DNA from: Branchiostoma floridae
Lineage: Eukaryota; Chordata; Leptocardii; Amphioxiformes; Branchiostomatidae
Length of the DNA stretch: 64,000 nucleotides
Assembly: GCF_000003815.2 (NCBI RefSeq)
Contig: NC_049990.1
Span: 5,407,374 to 5,471,373, forward strand
Direction: 5' to 3'
Part shown: positions 1 through 11,930 of the stretch, piece after piece
Layout of the letters: the number at the start of each line of letters is the position of its first letter
Position numbering within the stretch: position 1 is the stretch's first letter
The notes under the pieces: model-generated
The model's input: the letters and a program-made list of their open reading frames with translations, nothing else
Databases searched by the model: none
What the model was told of the DNA's origin: nothing
Made by a program: the position numbers and the translations under genes

Positions 1-1490
1 GCGCCCCTCACGTAACTCTCCCTGGTGGTGAACTAACTGCAGAACGCTGGATAGCGCAGAAAGTTCGCAGCTTGTCATTGCAAGATACGCTCTTTCTTAG
101 CATCACCCAAACATCTACCTATTACATGTTACATGTACTTTGTGTCAGATTTGACCGGGGTTGCCCACTCAATGCTTTTTCGTGGTGCCCTTGGTCACAA
201 AAAATACCACAACGTAGTATGCTTATGACAGTTACATAAACATACAAAATCCACAGTATACTTAACTTATGATACATGGATAAGCATGTATGGGTCATTA
301 TAGGGCGTGCAGAAGGTTCCATCTAGAAAGATGTAAAATACATTAACTGACACTGTCTCAACCTTCAATCAACCTCCATAAATGTACCGAATAGTGGGAG
401 ACCAATAGTTGCAAATATTTTGCAACTTGTCAAGGAAAGATACACTCTTTCTTTTCTAAGTTAGTATCGTCCATAAAATATGTAAAGCTCTAAATCCATT
501 TGCTGACACCGGCTCACCCTTCAATCAACCTCCATAAATGTATCGAATAGTGGGAGACCAATAGTATCAAATATTTTGCAACTTGTCATGGAAAGATACA
601 GTCTTTGTTAGCGTCAACAATCTAGTATGTAGAGAGATCTAAAATCCATTAGCCGACACTGACTATACCTTCTATCTCCATAAATGTATCGACTAGTGGG
701 AGACCAATTGTCGCAAATATTTTGCAACTTGTCATGGAAACATACACTCTTTCATGTTTAAGTTGGTATCGTCCATCTGGTATGTAGAGAGGTGCAAAAT
801 CAATTAGCTGACACCGACTCAACCTTCAATCAACCTACATAAATGTACCGTCTTGTGGAAGATCAATAGTCGCAAAAATTTGCAACTTGTCATGGAAAGA
901 TACAATCTTTCTTTTCTAAGTTAGTATCGTCCATCAAATATGTAGAGATCTACATGTAAATCCATTAGATGAAACCGACTAAAACTTCAATCTCCATAAA
1001 TGTACCGACTTGTGGGAGACCTATACATGTAGTATCAAATATTTTGCAACTTGTCATGGAAAGATACACTCTTTGTTAGCGTCAACATTATGGTATGTAG
1101 AGAGATCTAAAATCCATTAGCTGACACTGACTCAACCTTCAATCTCCATAAATGTACCGACTAGCAGGAGACCAATAGTCGCAAAAATTTGCAACTTGTC
1201 ATGGAAAGATACAATCTTTCATTTCTAAGTTAGTGTCGTCCATCAAATATGTAAAGATCTAAGTGCATTAGCTGACACCGACTCAACCTTCAATCAACCT
1301 CCATAAATTTACAGACTATTGGGAGACATATAGTATCAAATATTTTGCAACTTGTCATGGAAAGATACACTCTTTGTTAGCGTCAACATTATGGTATGTA
1401 GAGAGATCTAAAACCCATTAGCTGACACCGACTCACCCTTCAATCAACCTCCATGAATGTCGGTACGACTATTGGGAGACCATTAGACCC
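1..1490. repeat. Satellite-like tandem array, ~155-bp unit
   Basis: The motif CCATAAATG recurs at about 376, 532, 678, 836, 994, 1146, 1301 and 1451, giving spacings of 146-158 bp. Each unit also carries TTTGCAACTTGTCATGGAAA. Two unit types are seen: one continues CTAAGTTAGTATCGTCCAT, the other GTTAGCGTCAACATTATGG. The array runs off the left edge, where a partial unit is visible. No coding potential. Confidence 0.9.
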
Positions 1491-2736
1491 CAAAACCACT
1501 AACACCGTTGTGATGTATTCCGTAACACCCCATTCCAATGATAACCCAAAACTACCAATCATAGTCATGTCTTATTTTCCCTAACAATTCCATCGCGACC
1601 TAGCTGGAACACCGAGCGAGTGAACAAAGACTTTCAAATGATTTTTTTACAGTTTGTGTGTCTTGGTATTTTTTTCAGACATATTTCATAATATTCCGAT
1701 TAAAATGACTGGATGAACTTTATTGCTCAACAATTGCACAAGGTGAAATGTATGGCAATCAATAAAAACTACTAGTTACGTTAACAATAGTACTACAGGC
1801 TACATGCAAGGCGACAAAATATTATCGATGACAGCACAGTCTTGTAGGAGTGATCTGGTCTCGCATTTGGCATAAAGTATAAACTGACCTACGTAGGCGG
1901 CTATATGACTTGAACATGATATGTATGTGGAAAATATCGCTCTGTATACCAGTAAGGGTGATATGTGTTTTGGTTCTAATACCATTAAACGATGCTTCTC
2001 TTTCTTTACTATGTATGAAGATAAGGGCTACACAAACCCAATTTCGGTCACGGTGAGGTTGCAGAGCAATCGGCATCTAGTGGCATAGTTGCCTCAGCGA
2101 TTATCGCTTGGGGGTGCATTAGAGTAGTTTTGCACAGTAGTTGTGTGTAGAATTGCCCAATCTAAAAGCACATAGGCGTAAAATGAGGACGCTGCTTCCG
2201 AAGTAGCCCCGACCGCACCGCTATTATACAGGCCACTGAGTACTGCCACCCCATGTCTACACATGACATGAATAACGGTCGGTCATACCACCACCTGTGG
2301 CTGTGCGAATGCCACATTTCACAGTCAATAGTAATCACACAAAAAGAAATAGAAAAAAAAAGTTTAGACGGAAACAATCTAAAACTAGAAATTTGGTATT
2401 TTCAGGCAAATACATGATTCTTACCTTCAATGCTCCTTAAACACGTTTATATATTATTGACCAGCCCTTCTGCCCCTTGCATGCTACATTATGTAATTGA
2501 ACACCACAGGGTGTCTGCTACTTTCTGCACTTTTAGGTCAGTATTTTGATACAGCATTCATATGTCATCATCAAAATTAAAATGAATGCAAATAATTTTG
2601 TCGTCCAATGCAATATGAATAGAAACAGTTTGGGGTATTAATACATATGCTAGAAGTACTTTTGAATCATCACCATTGGATGGCTAAACCACTCAAAGAA
2701 CCCAACACACATTAGTATTATTAGAATGGTTTATTC
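1491..2736. other. Non-coding stretch, no gene seen
   Basis: Apart from the short retrotransposon tail listed separately, this AT-rich stretch holds only short open frames without splice context or recognisable residues. I see no RNA gene in it. Confidence 0.6.
1716..1862 (-). mobile_element. Non-LTR retrotransposon 3' tail (family B)
   Basis: Read on the minus strand this contains TGCCATACATTTCACC, then TGTGCAATTG and GCAATAAAGTTC. That matches the 3' end of the elements at 44.0-44.3 kb (plus) and 61.52-61.57 kb (minus). Only the untranslated tail with its AATAAA remains; the body is lost. Confidence 0.6.
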
Positions 2737-2772
2737 ATACATACTCAAACGCATACATACATACATACATAC
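2737..2772. repeat. (CATA)n microsatellite
   Basis: About eight CATA-type tetranucleotides, ending in CATGCATGCATA. Confidence 0.9.
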
Positions 2773-2834
2773 ATGCATGCATAAATGCGTAGAACCGTAG
2801 AAATACTAAAACAACATAGCAGCCAGTAATACCT

Positions 2835-2930
2835 TTGTACTAGTGAACTAGCCCCTACTGTAGTCTTTGCACAAATATGTGTGGCCCAAGGGGTACATAA
2901 ATTGAGATGGACACCACCACTATGCATGTG
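2835..2930 (+). mobile_element. SINE fragment (tail of the 53.8-kb family)
   Basis: The stretch CTAGTGAACTAGCCCC through GTGTGGCCC and GAGATGGACACC aligns with the body of the tRNA-derived SINE at 53788-54077. The tRNA-like head is missing. Confidence 0.7.
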
Positions 2931-3084
2931 ATCAAGATCCCCGGGTGATATTTTGTTCTTACTCCGTGCCTCAACGGACGATAAAAGTACTCAAACTCAA
3001 CTTGAGCTGAAAAGCAAGCCGTACCAACCACTCAGCTACCATAATCAGATAATACATTCTACAACTGTAAATAGGTACGAGCGG

Positions 3085-3596
3085 TAGTTAGTCTGGCGGA
3101 AGTGTACAGGATCAAGTTCAAGTCAAAGAGTGGAAAGCCAGACAGCTTTATTTTCTTTAACGACTCTTGGTGGAGTGATACAAATGGAAATTGCGATACT
3201 TGCTGACAATAGCTTAACAGGGACATGCGATATCCTTCCGCAAGGACTTCTTTAGCACTCTCTGGTGTGTAGTAGGCCTTTCCAATCAAGCAGCCAAAAG
3301 CTTGTTTTAGAAGAAAACAATTTAAAACTAGGTAACATTTGCAAGCAAACGCACAAACTGGTCCAGGTCATTAACCTTATTTGGGTAGTTAGTCTGGCGG
3401 AAGTGTTCGGGTTCAAGTTCAAGTCAAAGAGTAGAAAGCCAGACAGCTTTATTTTCCTTAACGACTCTTGGTGGAGTGATACAAATGGAAATTGCGATAT
3501 TTGTCGCCATTAGCTTAACAGGGACATGCCATATCATTCCGCAAGGACTTGTTTAGCTCTCTCTAGTGTGTAGTATGACTTTCCAATCAAGCGGCA
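3085..3596. repeat. Direct duplication of a ~210-bp segment
   Basis: Segments 3085-3295 and 3386-3596 are near-identical (offset 301), beginning TAGTTAGTCTGGCGGAAGTG and ending TTCCAATCAAGC. They are separated by ~90 bp. The 3265-3513 open frame merely translates part of it. Confidence 0.9.
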
Positions 3597-3721
3597 ATAT
3601 GCTTCTGGTGTTGTGTGGGCTCTTGTCGTACATTTTTTTTTTCTATTTGCTTTTGGACAGACGAGGACGGTGTGGCACTGCACTCAAGTTTTTGTAACTT
3701 ATATTAGCAATGCCACATACA

Positions 3722-3857
3722 CGGTACAGACAGAAGGAAAGTCGTGTAAAGTGCCTTTCCCAAGGGCACAACGTCGGGGGCACGGTGGGAATCGAACTCA
3801 GGACCCATAGATTCCGAGCCGAAAGCTCTACCAGTTACGCCACGCCCGACGCCATGT
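3722..3857 (-). mobile_element. tRNA-derived SINE, minus strand
   Basis: On the minus strand a tRNA-like head has an A-box-like TGGCGTAACTGGTAGAGC and a B box GAGTTCGATTCCC, followed by CCCTTGGGAAAGGCAC and TTTACACGACTTTCC. The same body is seen at 18126-18245 (minus). The head-body structure and the second copy make a SINE more likely than a tRNA gene. Confidence 0.75.
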
Positions 3858-3944
3858 CGTACATTTCCAAAGGGTTGCAGCGGTCATACCGACTTCAAAA
3901 GGTTGAAAGTTGTCAGAAAACTTGAAAACTGTCAGAAAAACGGA

Positions 3945-4050
3945 CTAGAAAAAATAAGATGTACGTCGATGTAGGTTAGACATCCAGGTAATAAGATACG
4001 CCAAAAAGTAGTTACTCAAGCAACTGGATATGGTTTTGTAAACGGTAAGA
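3945..4050. repeat. Dispersed repeat shared with 40.5 kb
   Basis: TACGTCGATGTAGGTTAGA, CATCCAGGTAATAAGATA and CAACTGGATATGG are matched at 40504-40575. Element type unknown. Confidence 0.7.
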
Positions 4051-4189
4051 GGTACTTTCACATTCAGTAGCACGTCTGCGTCTGTCCCAATCAATACCAT
4101 GAATCTGTAGATTTTTAGCTTATAAAACATGTTCCGTCATCATGGAAGCTTATCTGTGTTGGTAGTAATCATAGCACAATATTCTAAAC

Positions 4190-4395
4190 TTTCTGCCAAC
4201 ACAAAAGTACACACGGATCGAATTTTCAACGACCACCGTCATCTTCTTCAGGATCAGGACCAATCACTTCAGAACATAAACTCGCGAGACTTACGGACAC
4301 GTGATCTTATTAACACGTGATCTTGCGGATACGTGACGTCAGCAGTTGGTCAAACGTGCCAGGAAGTTAATAACGCCCACCGTCACTGTTTAGTG
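4190..4395 (+). mobile_element. Dispersed element, inverted copy at 42.3 kb
   Basis: This ~200-bp segment recurs in reverse orientation at 42255-42465, sharing GACCACCGTC, CACTTCAGAACATAAACTCG, GACACGTGATCTT and ACGTGACGTCAGCA. It holds CACGTG E-boxes and a TGACGTCA CRE-type site. No frame is open through it. Confidence 0.7.
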
Positions 4396-4530
4396 ATGGC
4401 TGTTTCGTCGTACATGCAATATTCTGAAAATCCTAAATAATCCTCTCTATGCTTATACCTCACAACTGAAGCCAGTATCGTGGAATTCTGAATTAATTCT
4501 AGATTCTTCGCATAATTCAAGTAGTTCTGA

Positions 4531-4627
4531 ATTAAACAAAGTCTTCTTCGTTACACAACCTTCTTTAATTTTTCAAATTCTTGGAAGAATTACAGAAGGT
4601 TGTGTAATGAAGAAGATTTTGTTCAAT
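4531..4627. repeat. Inverted repeat (hairpin), arms ~35 bp
   Basis: The left arm contains CTTCGTTACACAACCTTCT and the right arm AGAAGGTTGTGTAATGAAG, with a loop of about 20 bp. Flanking ATTAAACAAAG and TTTTGTTCAAT extend the pairing. Probably a small foldback element. Confidence 0.8.
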
Positions 4628-4639
4628 TGATCTACCAAC

Positions 4640-7290
4640 CTGAGGAAACTATTTACGGATTCACGCAGTTTTGTCCATCCGGAAATTAAAAGTATCCACG
4701 CATCCCTTGTTTCAAGGACATCATTCACTCTGAAGAAGGTCGAAGGGGTAAGAGTTTTTCATACATACGCTGTGCCGCTGGGTGCACATCTCACAGGCAC
4801 CTTTTATAGCGCGCGAGCCGACAGAATCATTCATGAAGTACCCATCTGGTGACTGAAGACAATGCCAAAGATATATAATTGCAAATGTTATTCATGGCAA
4901 AACCCCGGGAGAGTCCAGAGATAGGATCAGGCAGAGTTCAACGCCGCCTGTCAAATCACTTAAGCAGCGCGTATTCTCTTGCCGTGGAAAGACTCCGCTG
5001 GTGACAGGAATGGCCCGGCGTTCCGCTTAGTAATGCATGGGATTCTTATCTTGATATCTACCCCTCTGGCTTAATTAGGAGATAGGAACAAGCGAATTCA
5101 TGATTTTTGGTACCATCGCAGGAAAACATTGCAGACGTGTATACAGATATCCCTTGCTGACCGGTTGCTCCAGTCTTGTGCTTGTCTTGTTTTTGCCACC
5201 TTAGGAATGCATGGGATTCTTATCTACCCATCTGAAGATAGGAGCAGATATATTTAGATAACCAGTTGCACTAGCCGGGTCCTTGTCTTACTTTTGCGAC
5301 CTTTCCACTGAGGTAGTAAGCAATTGCGTGCATGACTAACAAAACTGTCATTAGTAGATCAAACGAATTTTATTGATAAAAAGAAGTGTAATTTGTAAGT
5401 TTTATGCATTTGTGTGTCTTTCAAGTCATACTTTTACATGCTTCCATGATATTGTACATAACGTTAGATAGGCCATACAAATCGTATCTTGGACGGTCAA
5501 CGGCCGCATAACAGTTCCATCCAGTGGAAAAGGTGATATCCATAAGACGGCACATATACAGTAGGTACATCACGGTGTTTCAAAGCCATACTGAAGTCAA
5601 ACAAGAAGAATAGCCCTTTTATTTTATAGTTCAGGAGAAGGCGCGCATAACGATTCAAACCGATTGCAACTGTGCCAAAAGGGCTTCACAACTAATGGCA
5701 TTTGGGAGAAAGCCACGCATTCAAAGTAGAAGTCCTTGACATCTTGGCGTTTCAAATGAAAATCACGCGGAGGGTGTGTATACTATTCTGCCCGCCCGGC
5801 GCTATTCTATCTTGAAGGGTATTCCTTGTGGAGGGATTTGACCCCAGTTCATCTGGCCCCTTCTATGCGCGCAGCACACATGCTGATCGGCATTCCAATA
5901 CTGGGATAAGAAGTCATTTCATGCTCCATTTGTTCTCAGGGTTGAAGATCTTTAAGGCAGAACAAGTAGTTGGACGGTGTTCACAAAAAGTGCTTAGGCA
6001 TACCTATTGGTAGTAGTTTTCGTATTTTGTGAGCACAATTTGACATATCCCATGAAATGGCACAAACACGGTCTTCACGACAGAACTAGTTGGATGGTGT
6101 TCACAAGAAGTTGTGCTCAGACATACCCAATGCGTATTTAGTTTTCATGTATTTTGCGAGTACACGAAATTGCACGAAAACCGCAATTGAACACCACATT
6201 ATGCTAGGAATGAGGTGGGGTGGAAATGTCGTCTGTGAAGCTAGGTACTCATTTACACCTGAGTAGAAGGAAGAAATAAATGTAAAATTCATTTCTCAAT
6301 TGCACAACAAAAAGGATTCAAACTCACTACCTTCATGTTCTGAGCCAAACCTGGTCACATAGCCATCGTCAGAAGTAAACCATTACATACAACCACGTAG
6401 CATAGAAGCACAACAGAAATTAACCCAGACAATAACCGTAATACACGAAAACGAGATATGACTTTGATACCGCAAACCTAATTTCCTAGAGCACGGGCTT
6501 CTTCGATTTACCAATTTACGTAGGAGATGCTGGCTTAAGGTTCCATCAAACCTGCATTAATGCAGAGATAGGGCTAATAGAGCCCACAGAGAGGTGATTT
6601 AATCAGAGCTCATCGCATCGGACGGCTTATCCTAGAGCAGACATATCCCGCCATTGTTAGACTACACAATCGTGACATCAGAACAAGGGCTGCAGACAGG
6701 GATGGATGATGCCATTAACGATCGAGACAGATGTTTGGCGGAGTCTGGACGTGTCAAAATACTCTAATCAACTCAACTCGCACAAAGGGAGAAGCAGAAC
6801 TTTAAATTCAGCACCAGGGACAGATCATTCCTGACTGCGTCAAAGGTAGTTTTGCGTTTTAGCGTTATAGAATACTTTGGGACAGCACTACGGTATAGAA
6901 TCATAGCATTTCATGTGCTCTCTTTTCATTTTCCCGTACTATCTTACATCATAAAAGTTGATTTTGTGTATGGCGTTAGCCGAAAGAGGCGTTTTGACCT
7001 ATATTCCTGTAGATATCTACACTAGTGTTCATCTCGTAGAAGCCCCTAATCACTTGTCTGTTTAACAATCTGGCAACCTAATAGTTTCCAGAATTAAGGG
7101 GAATACGACACAGCCTAAAGCTTTTAGGAGGTTGACCCATCAAGACATGGTTTAGATAAAACTCTGTCGCCGGTATAACGGGGATATTAGTTTCCTGTCT
7201 ACAGACGACACGTTGTGCGTCACTGCTTTTACAAACTAATTTGAGCACACTCATTATGAATCCACATGGGAGTAGGCCTGATTAACTAAA
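4640..7290. other. Intergenic, no gene seen; small duplications
   Basis: AATGCATGGGATTCTTATCT occurs at about 5033 and 5207, with further shared blocks (GCTTGTCTTGTTTTTGCCACC-type). AGTTGGACGGTGTTCACAA near 5967 recurs as AGTTGGATGGTGTTCACAA near 6087. Otherwise unique-looking sequence without convincing exons. Confidence 0.6.
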
Positions 7291-7524
7291 GTCTAGTCTT
7301 GCGCCACCCGGGACAATTGTGCAGCAATCTCTGTGGCATTAAGCAATACATCAATCATTATAACACTCAGTCTTCTTTGGATTCTCCTGTCGATGTTTCG
7401 ACAGATGAGCAGGCAAATAGTCACTTGCCTGTGGGTTCGGCAACCTGTTTTCCTAGCCTGCACATGACTATTCAACTCCTTAACACTCAGTAAAAATGTT
7501 TTATTTGCAGTTTCGTTTGCTAAC

Positions 7525-7750
7525 CGCGCGGTGCACTGGCCGAATGGGTAGGTCATGAGTTCAATCCCCGTTCGATTCATAGTACATGCTGCTGTCTCTG
7601 GTTAGCACGCAGTATTCGGAAAAGAGCATGGCAGTTGAACACACACACCTACAAGTTGTGATTCCACCTGCTGTTGTGATTCCACAAAGTTGTGTGGCCC
7701 AGGGCTACTCAAACGGAGATGGGCGCCGCCCTATCCACCATCTGGTGCGC
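7525..7750 (+). mobile_element. tRNA-derived SINE
   Basis: The head has ACTGGCCGAATGGGTAGG (A-box-like) and GAGTTCAATCCCCG (B-box-like), followed by GTACATGCTGCTGTCTC, ACAAAGTTGTGTGGCCC and AACGGAGATGGGCGCCGCCC. It matches the SINE at 53.8 kb along most of its length. Confidence 0.8.
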
Positions 7751-8094
7751 TAACTTGCCAACATAATGTAAAACCCTAGAGATACATGCACACAACTGTG
7801 TAATTCAATATCGACAGGGCAGACAACCAACTGTCCACAACTCTGTGTAATACCAGTAGTATTCAACTTGTTAGAACAGTAGTTTGAACTGAAAACGGCG
7901 ACTGACCAGTGAGCGGTTGTAAGTCGTCCAAAAGTTTGCTTCGTCCTTCAGAAAGGTCGCTGTGTGACCTAACACATAACCTAACTTGATAGGTGGATTG
8001 TTTGAAGCCAAAAAGCATCGTCACTAGGCTATATCAGGTCGCAGATCAACCCCAAGATTGGATGTAGATCTTCACTATTCTGTGCAGTAAATCT
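7751..8094. other. No gene seen
   Basis: Short intergenic sequence between a SINE and the reverse-transcriptase relic. Confidence 0.6.
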
Positions 8095-8590
8095 TCACTA
8101 TACTGTTCAAATCTCTGGTACGACCACACACCGAATATTGTGTTCCAATTTGGTCACCGGGTACGTGGAAACTAACTGACCTTATCGACCTCATTGTACA
8201 AAGACGAGCAACAGAAAGGATTCCGGGACTGAGGGAGTTACCCTGTGAAAAAAAGACTCAGAGCGCTGAAGCTACCAACTTTACTGTAACGCTACAGGAG
8301 ATTGCTGGGGGATCTAATAGATACATACTTGTACGTACATGGGTTATATAACACCGTGCCTTGTATACCAGAGATAAAGAGAAAAGGGAAGACGAGGAGA
8401 CACAGCTAGAGTCTAGTAAGGCCAAGAAAAGATAGCAACAATGAAAGACAATCTTTTTAGTAACTCAGTCATACTCTGGTGGGATGGATTACCTGAAGTA
8501 GTCAAAGCACCTGTAGTAATAATCAGCTTCACGGCAAGACTTGATAAAAAAAATGGAAGATCACCAGGTTATGTACAACTATAGATCACT
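8095..8590 (+). pseudogene. Jockey/L2/CR1-type reverse transcriptase relic (C-terminal part)
   Basis: Translation gives SLVRPHTEYCVPIWSP, then VQRRATERIPGLRELP, and after shifts of frame LRALKLPTL, LLGDLIDTY, and finally WWDGLPEVVKAP with FTARLDK. This series (LVRP..EYC..W, QRRATK.IPGL, RL..L.LP.L, R.RGDLI..YK, W..LP..VV.AP, F..RLD) is the known C-terminal signature of non-LTR retrotransposon ORF2 proteins. The reading is broken by a frameshift near the AAAAAAA run at 8248-8255, by an in-frame stop after PTLL, and by further shifts, so it is dead. No upstream polymerase or endonuclease domain remains. The exact clade cannot be settled by eye. Confidence 0.85.
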
Positions 8591-8869
8591 GGACAGTTCA
8601 CGTAGACTCGACATGACAGTAAGCTGACGGAGAGTCAAATAAGCTCAAGAGGACCGGTTCCAACTGGTGTGTTACTCCTACCCAACCGAAAAACTCTACT
8701 TTTAGTTGAGGAACTCTACTTTAGTAGACTTTATTTGCCACCCCCGCTAATCAACAACCGCCATTCAGTTGACGTATGTTGTACCCCGTAGACCCTCTGT
8801 AGACTTTCGTAGGTCGCCAAGAGCAGACAAATCTGTGAAGATATTGGCTGCCGTTTCAACCCCCGGACA

Positions 8870-9215
8870 CGAAAGGCCCGGATAGCATGTTACATTGATT
8901 AAGCTGCATTGTTCAACGATAAGCCTGCCCAGTAATACCGCGGGACCAGTACTACTTACGCAAGCGTGGGCGCTGTGTGTCATTTATGGCCGTCTGCTGT
9001 ACTGTGTATGTGGCACTGTTGAAATAAATTACTAACTTGAATGCAGTGCCACATTGTCCACGTCTGTCCCCAAGCAAAATAAAACAGACAAGAAAAGCCT
9101 AGACAGCATGTTACATTGATTAAACTGACACGATAAGCCTGTGTAACAATACCGCACGCAGGACCACGATTAGGAATGCGTGGGCGCTGTATCTCATTTA
9201 CGGACGTCTGCTGGG
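8870..9215. repeat. Tandem duplication, ~230-bp offset
   Basis: AGCATGTTACATTGATTAA, GATAAGCCTG and GCGTGGGCGCTGT are present at about 8885-8985 and again at about 9107-9213. A third version of the right part is at 11280-11350. This leads into the large duplication that follows. Confidence 0.8.
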
Positions 9216-9369
9216 GGATTAGATCTGATCCTCATGCGTTGTCCTACAGTTACCTCTGGGGTATAATCAATTTTCACTGCAGCATGTGACTTCAGTAAGA
9301 AGAGTGTATTCTAGTTCTATACCACAGCACCTTCGAGAACGCCCTTGGTTCTAAAATTAATGTTATTAA

Positions 9370-9900
9370 GGCCCCGTTCATGTTGCAAAAATTCATGCGG
9401 ATGCATCCGAATTTGCTTACATCCGACCACGATTCGAATGCAGACGGTTTACATTTTGCGTTCATGATGGCCACGAGCAAACCGTTTCAGATCCGGATGA
9501 TTCTGCATTTCTCATTTGAAGGTCAGAGGTTGAGGTCAGGGAACAGCGGCTCAAGATGGCGGGAAATTACCTTTCCAAGTATTCTGGGCATTGTTTTTCT
9601 ACAAAATAGTGTGTAAACGCGGAAGGGAACGCAATCGGCCGTAACAAGCTTTCACGATGACATTAACGGCTAAAACATTTCAATTCCCCGCGCTATAACC
9701 CCGCAGTACCTTGATGCAATTCGGATTCACGCCGCATTTGCGTTCATGATGACAATTCGCAAATGCGGATTTAAAAAATCCGTTTCAAATCCACCTCCCG
9801 AGGTGGTCCCGAAAAATTTGCATCAAATCCGTTTCGGAGCATTTATGATGAGAAATTTATCCGCATCGGCCCAAAATGCGGATGCATCATGAACGGGGCC
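9370..9900. mobile_element. MITE with GGCCCCGTTCATG termini
   Basis: Begins GGCCCCGTTCATG and ends CATGAACGGGGCC, exact inverted repeats of 13 bp. Sub-terminal GCGGATGCATCC and GCGGATGCATC are also present. There is no transposase frame. It interrupts copy A of the large duplication; the equivalent place in copy B lacks it. Confidence 0.9.
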
Positions 9901-11825
9901 AAACTCTTTATGAGAGCATGTGGCGTAAGAACGAAGACAACACATGAACCATTGTGGTTCTATACCACAGCACTGTTTCGAACGAGAACGTAGCCGGGAG
10001 GAGTGCTCTGCCCTTGGTGCTGAATTTAGTGTCTTATTACTCTTTGTGAGAGTTGATTGCACCACGGGTCTAATCCGCACATATTGTTCAACCACTTACC
10101 TTCAGCGTATAATCCATTTTCGCTGATCCATTTTCGCTGAAGCATGTGACGTCAGAAGGAAGACAACACATGAAATTCATTGATTATCACAGCGCTGATT
10201 CAAACATGAATAAAGCCGAAAGAAATGCCCTGCCTTTGGTGCTGAACTTAATGTTCTTAACTCTTTTTGTGAGAGTTTGAAATTGCAAATTGCAGAAATT
10301 GCATTTAGGGTCTCTTACCCCTGACGACACAAGATCCACAGTAATCTTATTAACTTGCTTTAATGGATGTCATCTACCAAGCGCTCGTGCGTTTTCCCCT
10401 TTTGAAATAAAATGACAGAAAATGTGTCTCACAAGAACAATAGACGAAGATTTGCGACATCGTTAAAAACAAGTACAAATTGAGAAAACATTCCACCTAC
10501 TGTAGAATCCATTGTCTGTTTAAATTGATCTGTGTACTGCAAACTTCTTTTTCACATTTTCTATCACTTCTTTTTATTCACCCGCTTGCATCGGTTTAGG
10601 GTTTCGATCATAAAATCAAGTCATGTTGGCCGGATATCATTACCTCTTCTCACCCTTTTACATTTTACAAAGCTGAAACTATAATACATAAACCTTTAAC
10701 GATATTACACAAGGCTGTAAGAGGAGATAGTAAAGAACCTTTATCCAATATGGAATAATATCGTGTAAGAATGATCACTAGTGGATTGCATCTCTATGGT
10801 AATGGGATAGTGTAACAGAACTGTTCTAAAGAGATTACGTGATCAATTGTACAGTAAAGTCGCCTCTGAGCTACACTTAACTGTATCGGAGGAAGTAGAA
10901 TGGCTTAACCAGCACTTTTACAGCATTACAGGTACAGTTGAAAAGATTACAATCTGGTGTCTAGACGCCTCCGGGCTTAGGGAGCAGTGATTTTGTCAGA
11001 GGGGAAACTATCATTCTTTTTTACTGGACAGCAGGGCATTGCACAGCTAACCGCGAACGCGTAAATACTTTCTTTTACAACTAGCATTGGTAGTAAACGA
11101 AGGAAGCTTACTGCTAGTATTATATGTTTTAAAGTGGATTTTAGACAGAAAGCGCTTTCCTAAACAGGAGTTAGCCAATGTAGCAGACGCATAAAATTCA
11201 TTACTTTATGAAACACTTGCTGAAAAGCTACGGTAATCTTGTCAAAAGGCTGTTTAGAGGCCAGTTTGTGCGATAAGGCTATGTACAATACTCGCGGGAC
11301 CAGCACTAGTTAGGCACGCGTGGGCACTGTATCTCATTACGGTCGTCTGCCAGGAGATTAGATCTGATCCTCATGTATTGTCCTACAGTAACCTCTGGGG
11401 TATAATCAATGTTAACTGCATGTGACATCTGTAGAGAGAATGCATTACTAGTTCTATACCACAACACTGTGCCAAACATGAAAATAGCCGACTGTTCTGC
11501 CCTTGGTGCGGAACACAATGTTCTTCTTAGCGAATTGACAGTTGATTGCACTACGGGTCTCACCCTCTTACATTGTTTTACAGTAACCTACGAGGTATAA
11601 TCAATTTATTTTCACTGCAGCAAAATAAGACGTCAGAGCGAAGACAACACATGGATTTCATTGATTGCCACAGCGCTGTTTCAAACATGAACAAAGCCGA
11701 AAGGAACGTCCTGCCCTTGGTGCTGAGCTCAATGCTCTTATTACCTCTCCGTGAGAAAATCTGACGTAAGAAGAGCGAAGACAACACATGAAATTCAGTG
11801 ATTACCACAACGCTGATACAACCCT

Positions 11826-11930
11826 GATGACTCTGGCTGCTCGGCTGAAGATCTGCCCAAGGCTATGGAGGATAGGGAAGGATGGAGGAAGAGAGTCATG
11901 TCCATCCGTTCAACCAGTTCGCCCGGATGA
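11826..11930 (+). pseudogene. Non-LTR retrotransposon ORF2 C-terminal fragment
   Basis: The frame reads SAEDLPKAMEDREGWRKRV and then MSIRSTSSPG with a stop in a TGATGATGACGAT run. The LP.AMEDR.GWR motif is a common C-terminal tail of non-LTR retrotransposon proteins. A related version (LLNAMEDRDGWREK) sits at the right edge of the window on the minus strand. Only ~35 residues survive. Confidence 0.7.

Noticed and set aside
1-1490. CRISPR-like regular repeats
   Set aside because: Whole ~155-bp units repeat with no unique spacers; this is a eukaryotic satellite. The same applies to the 50-bp and 68-bp arrays.
3722-3857. tRNA gene on the minus strand
   Set aside because: A/B boxes are present but the acceptor stem pairs poorly and a SINE body follows, with another copy at 18.1 kb.
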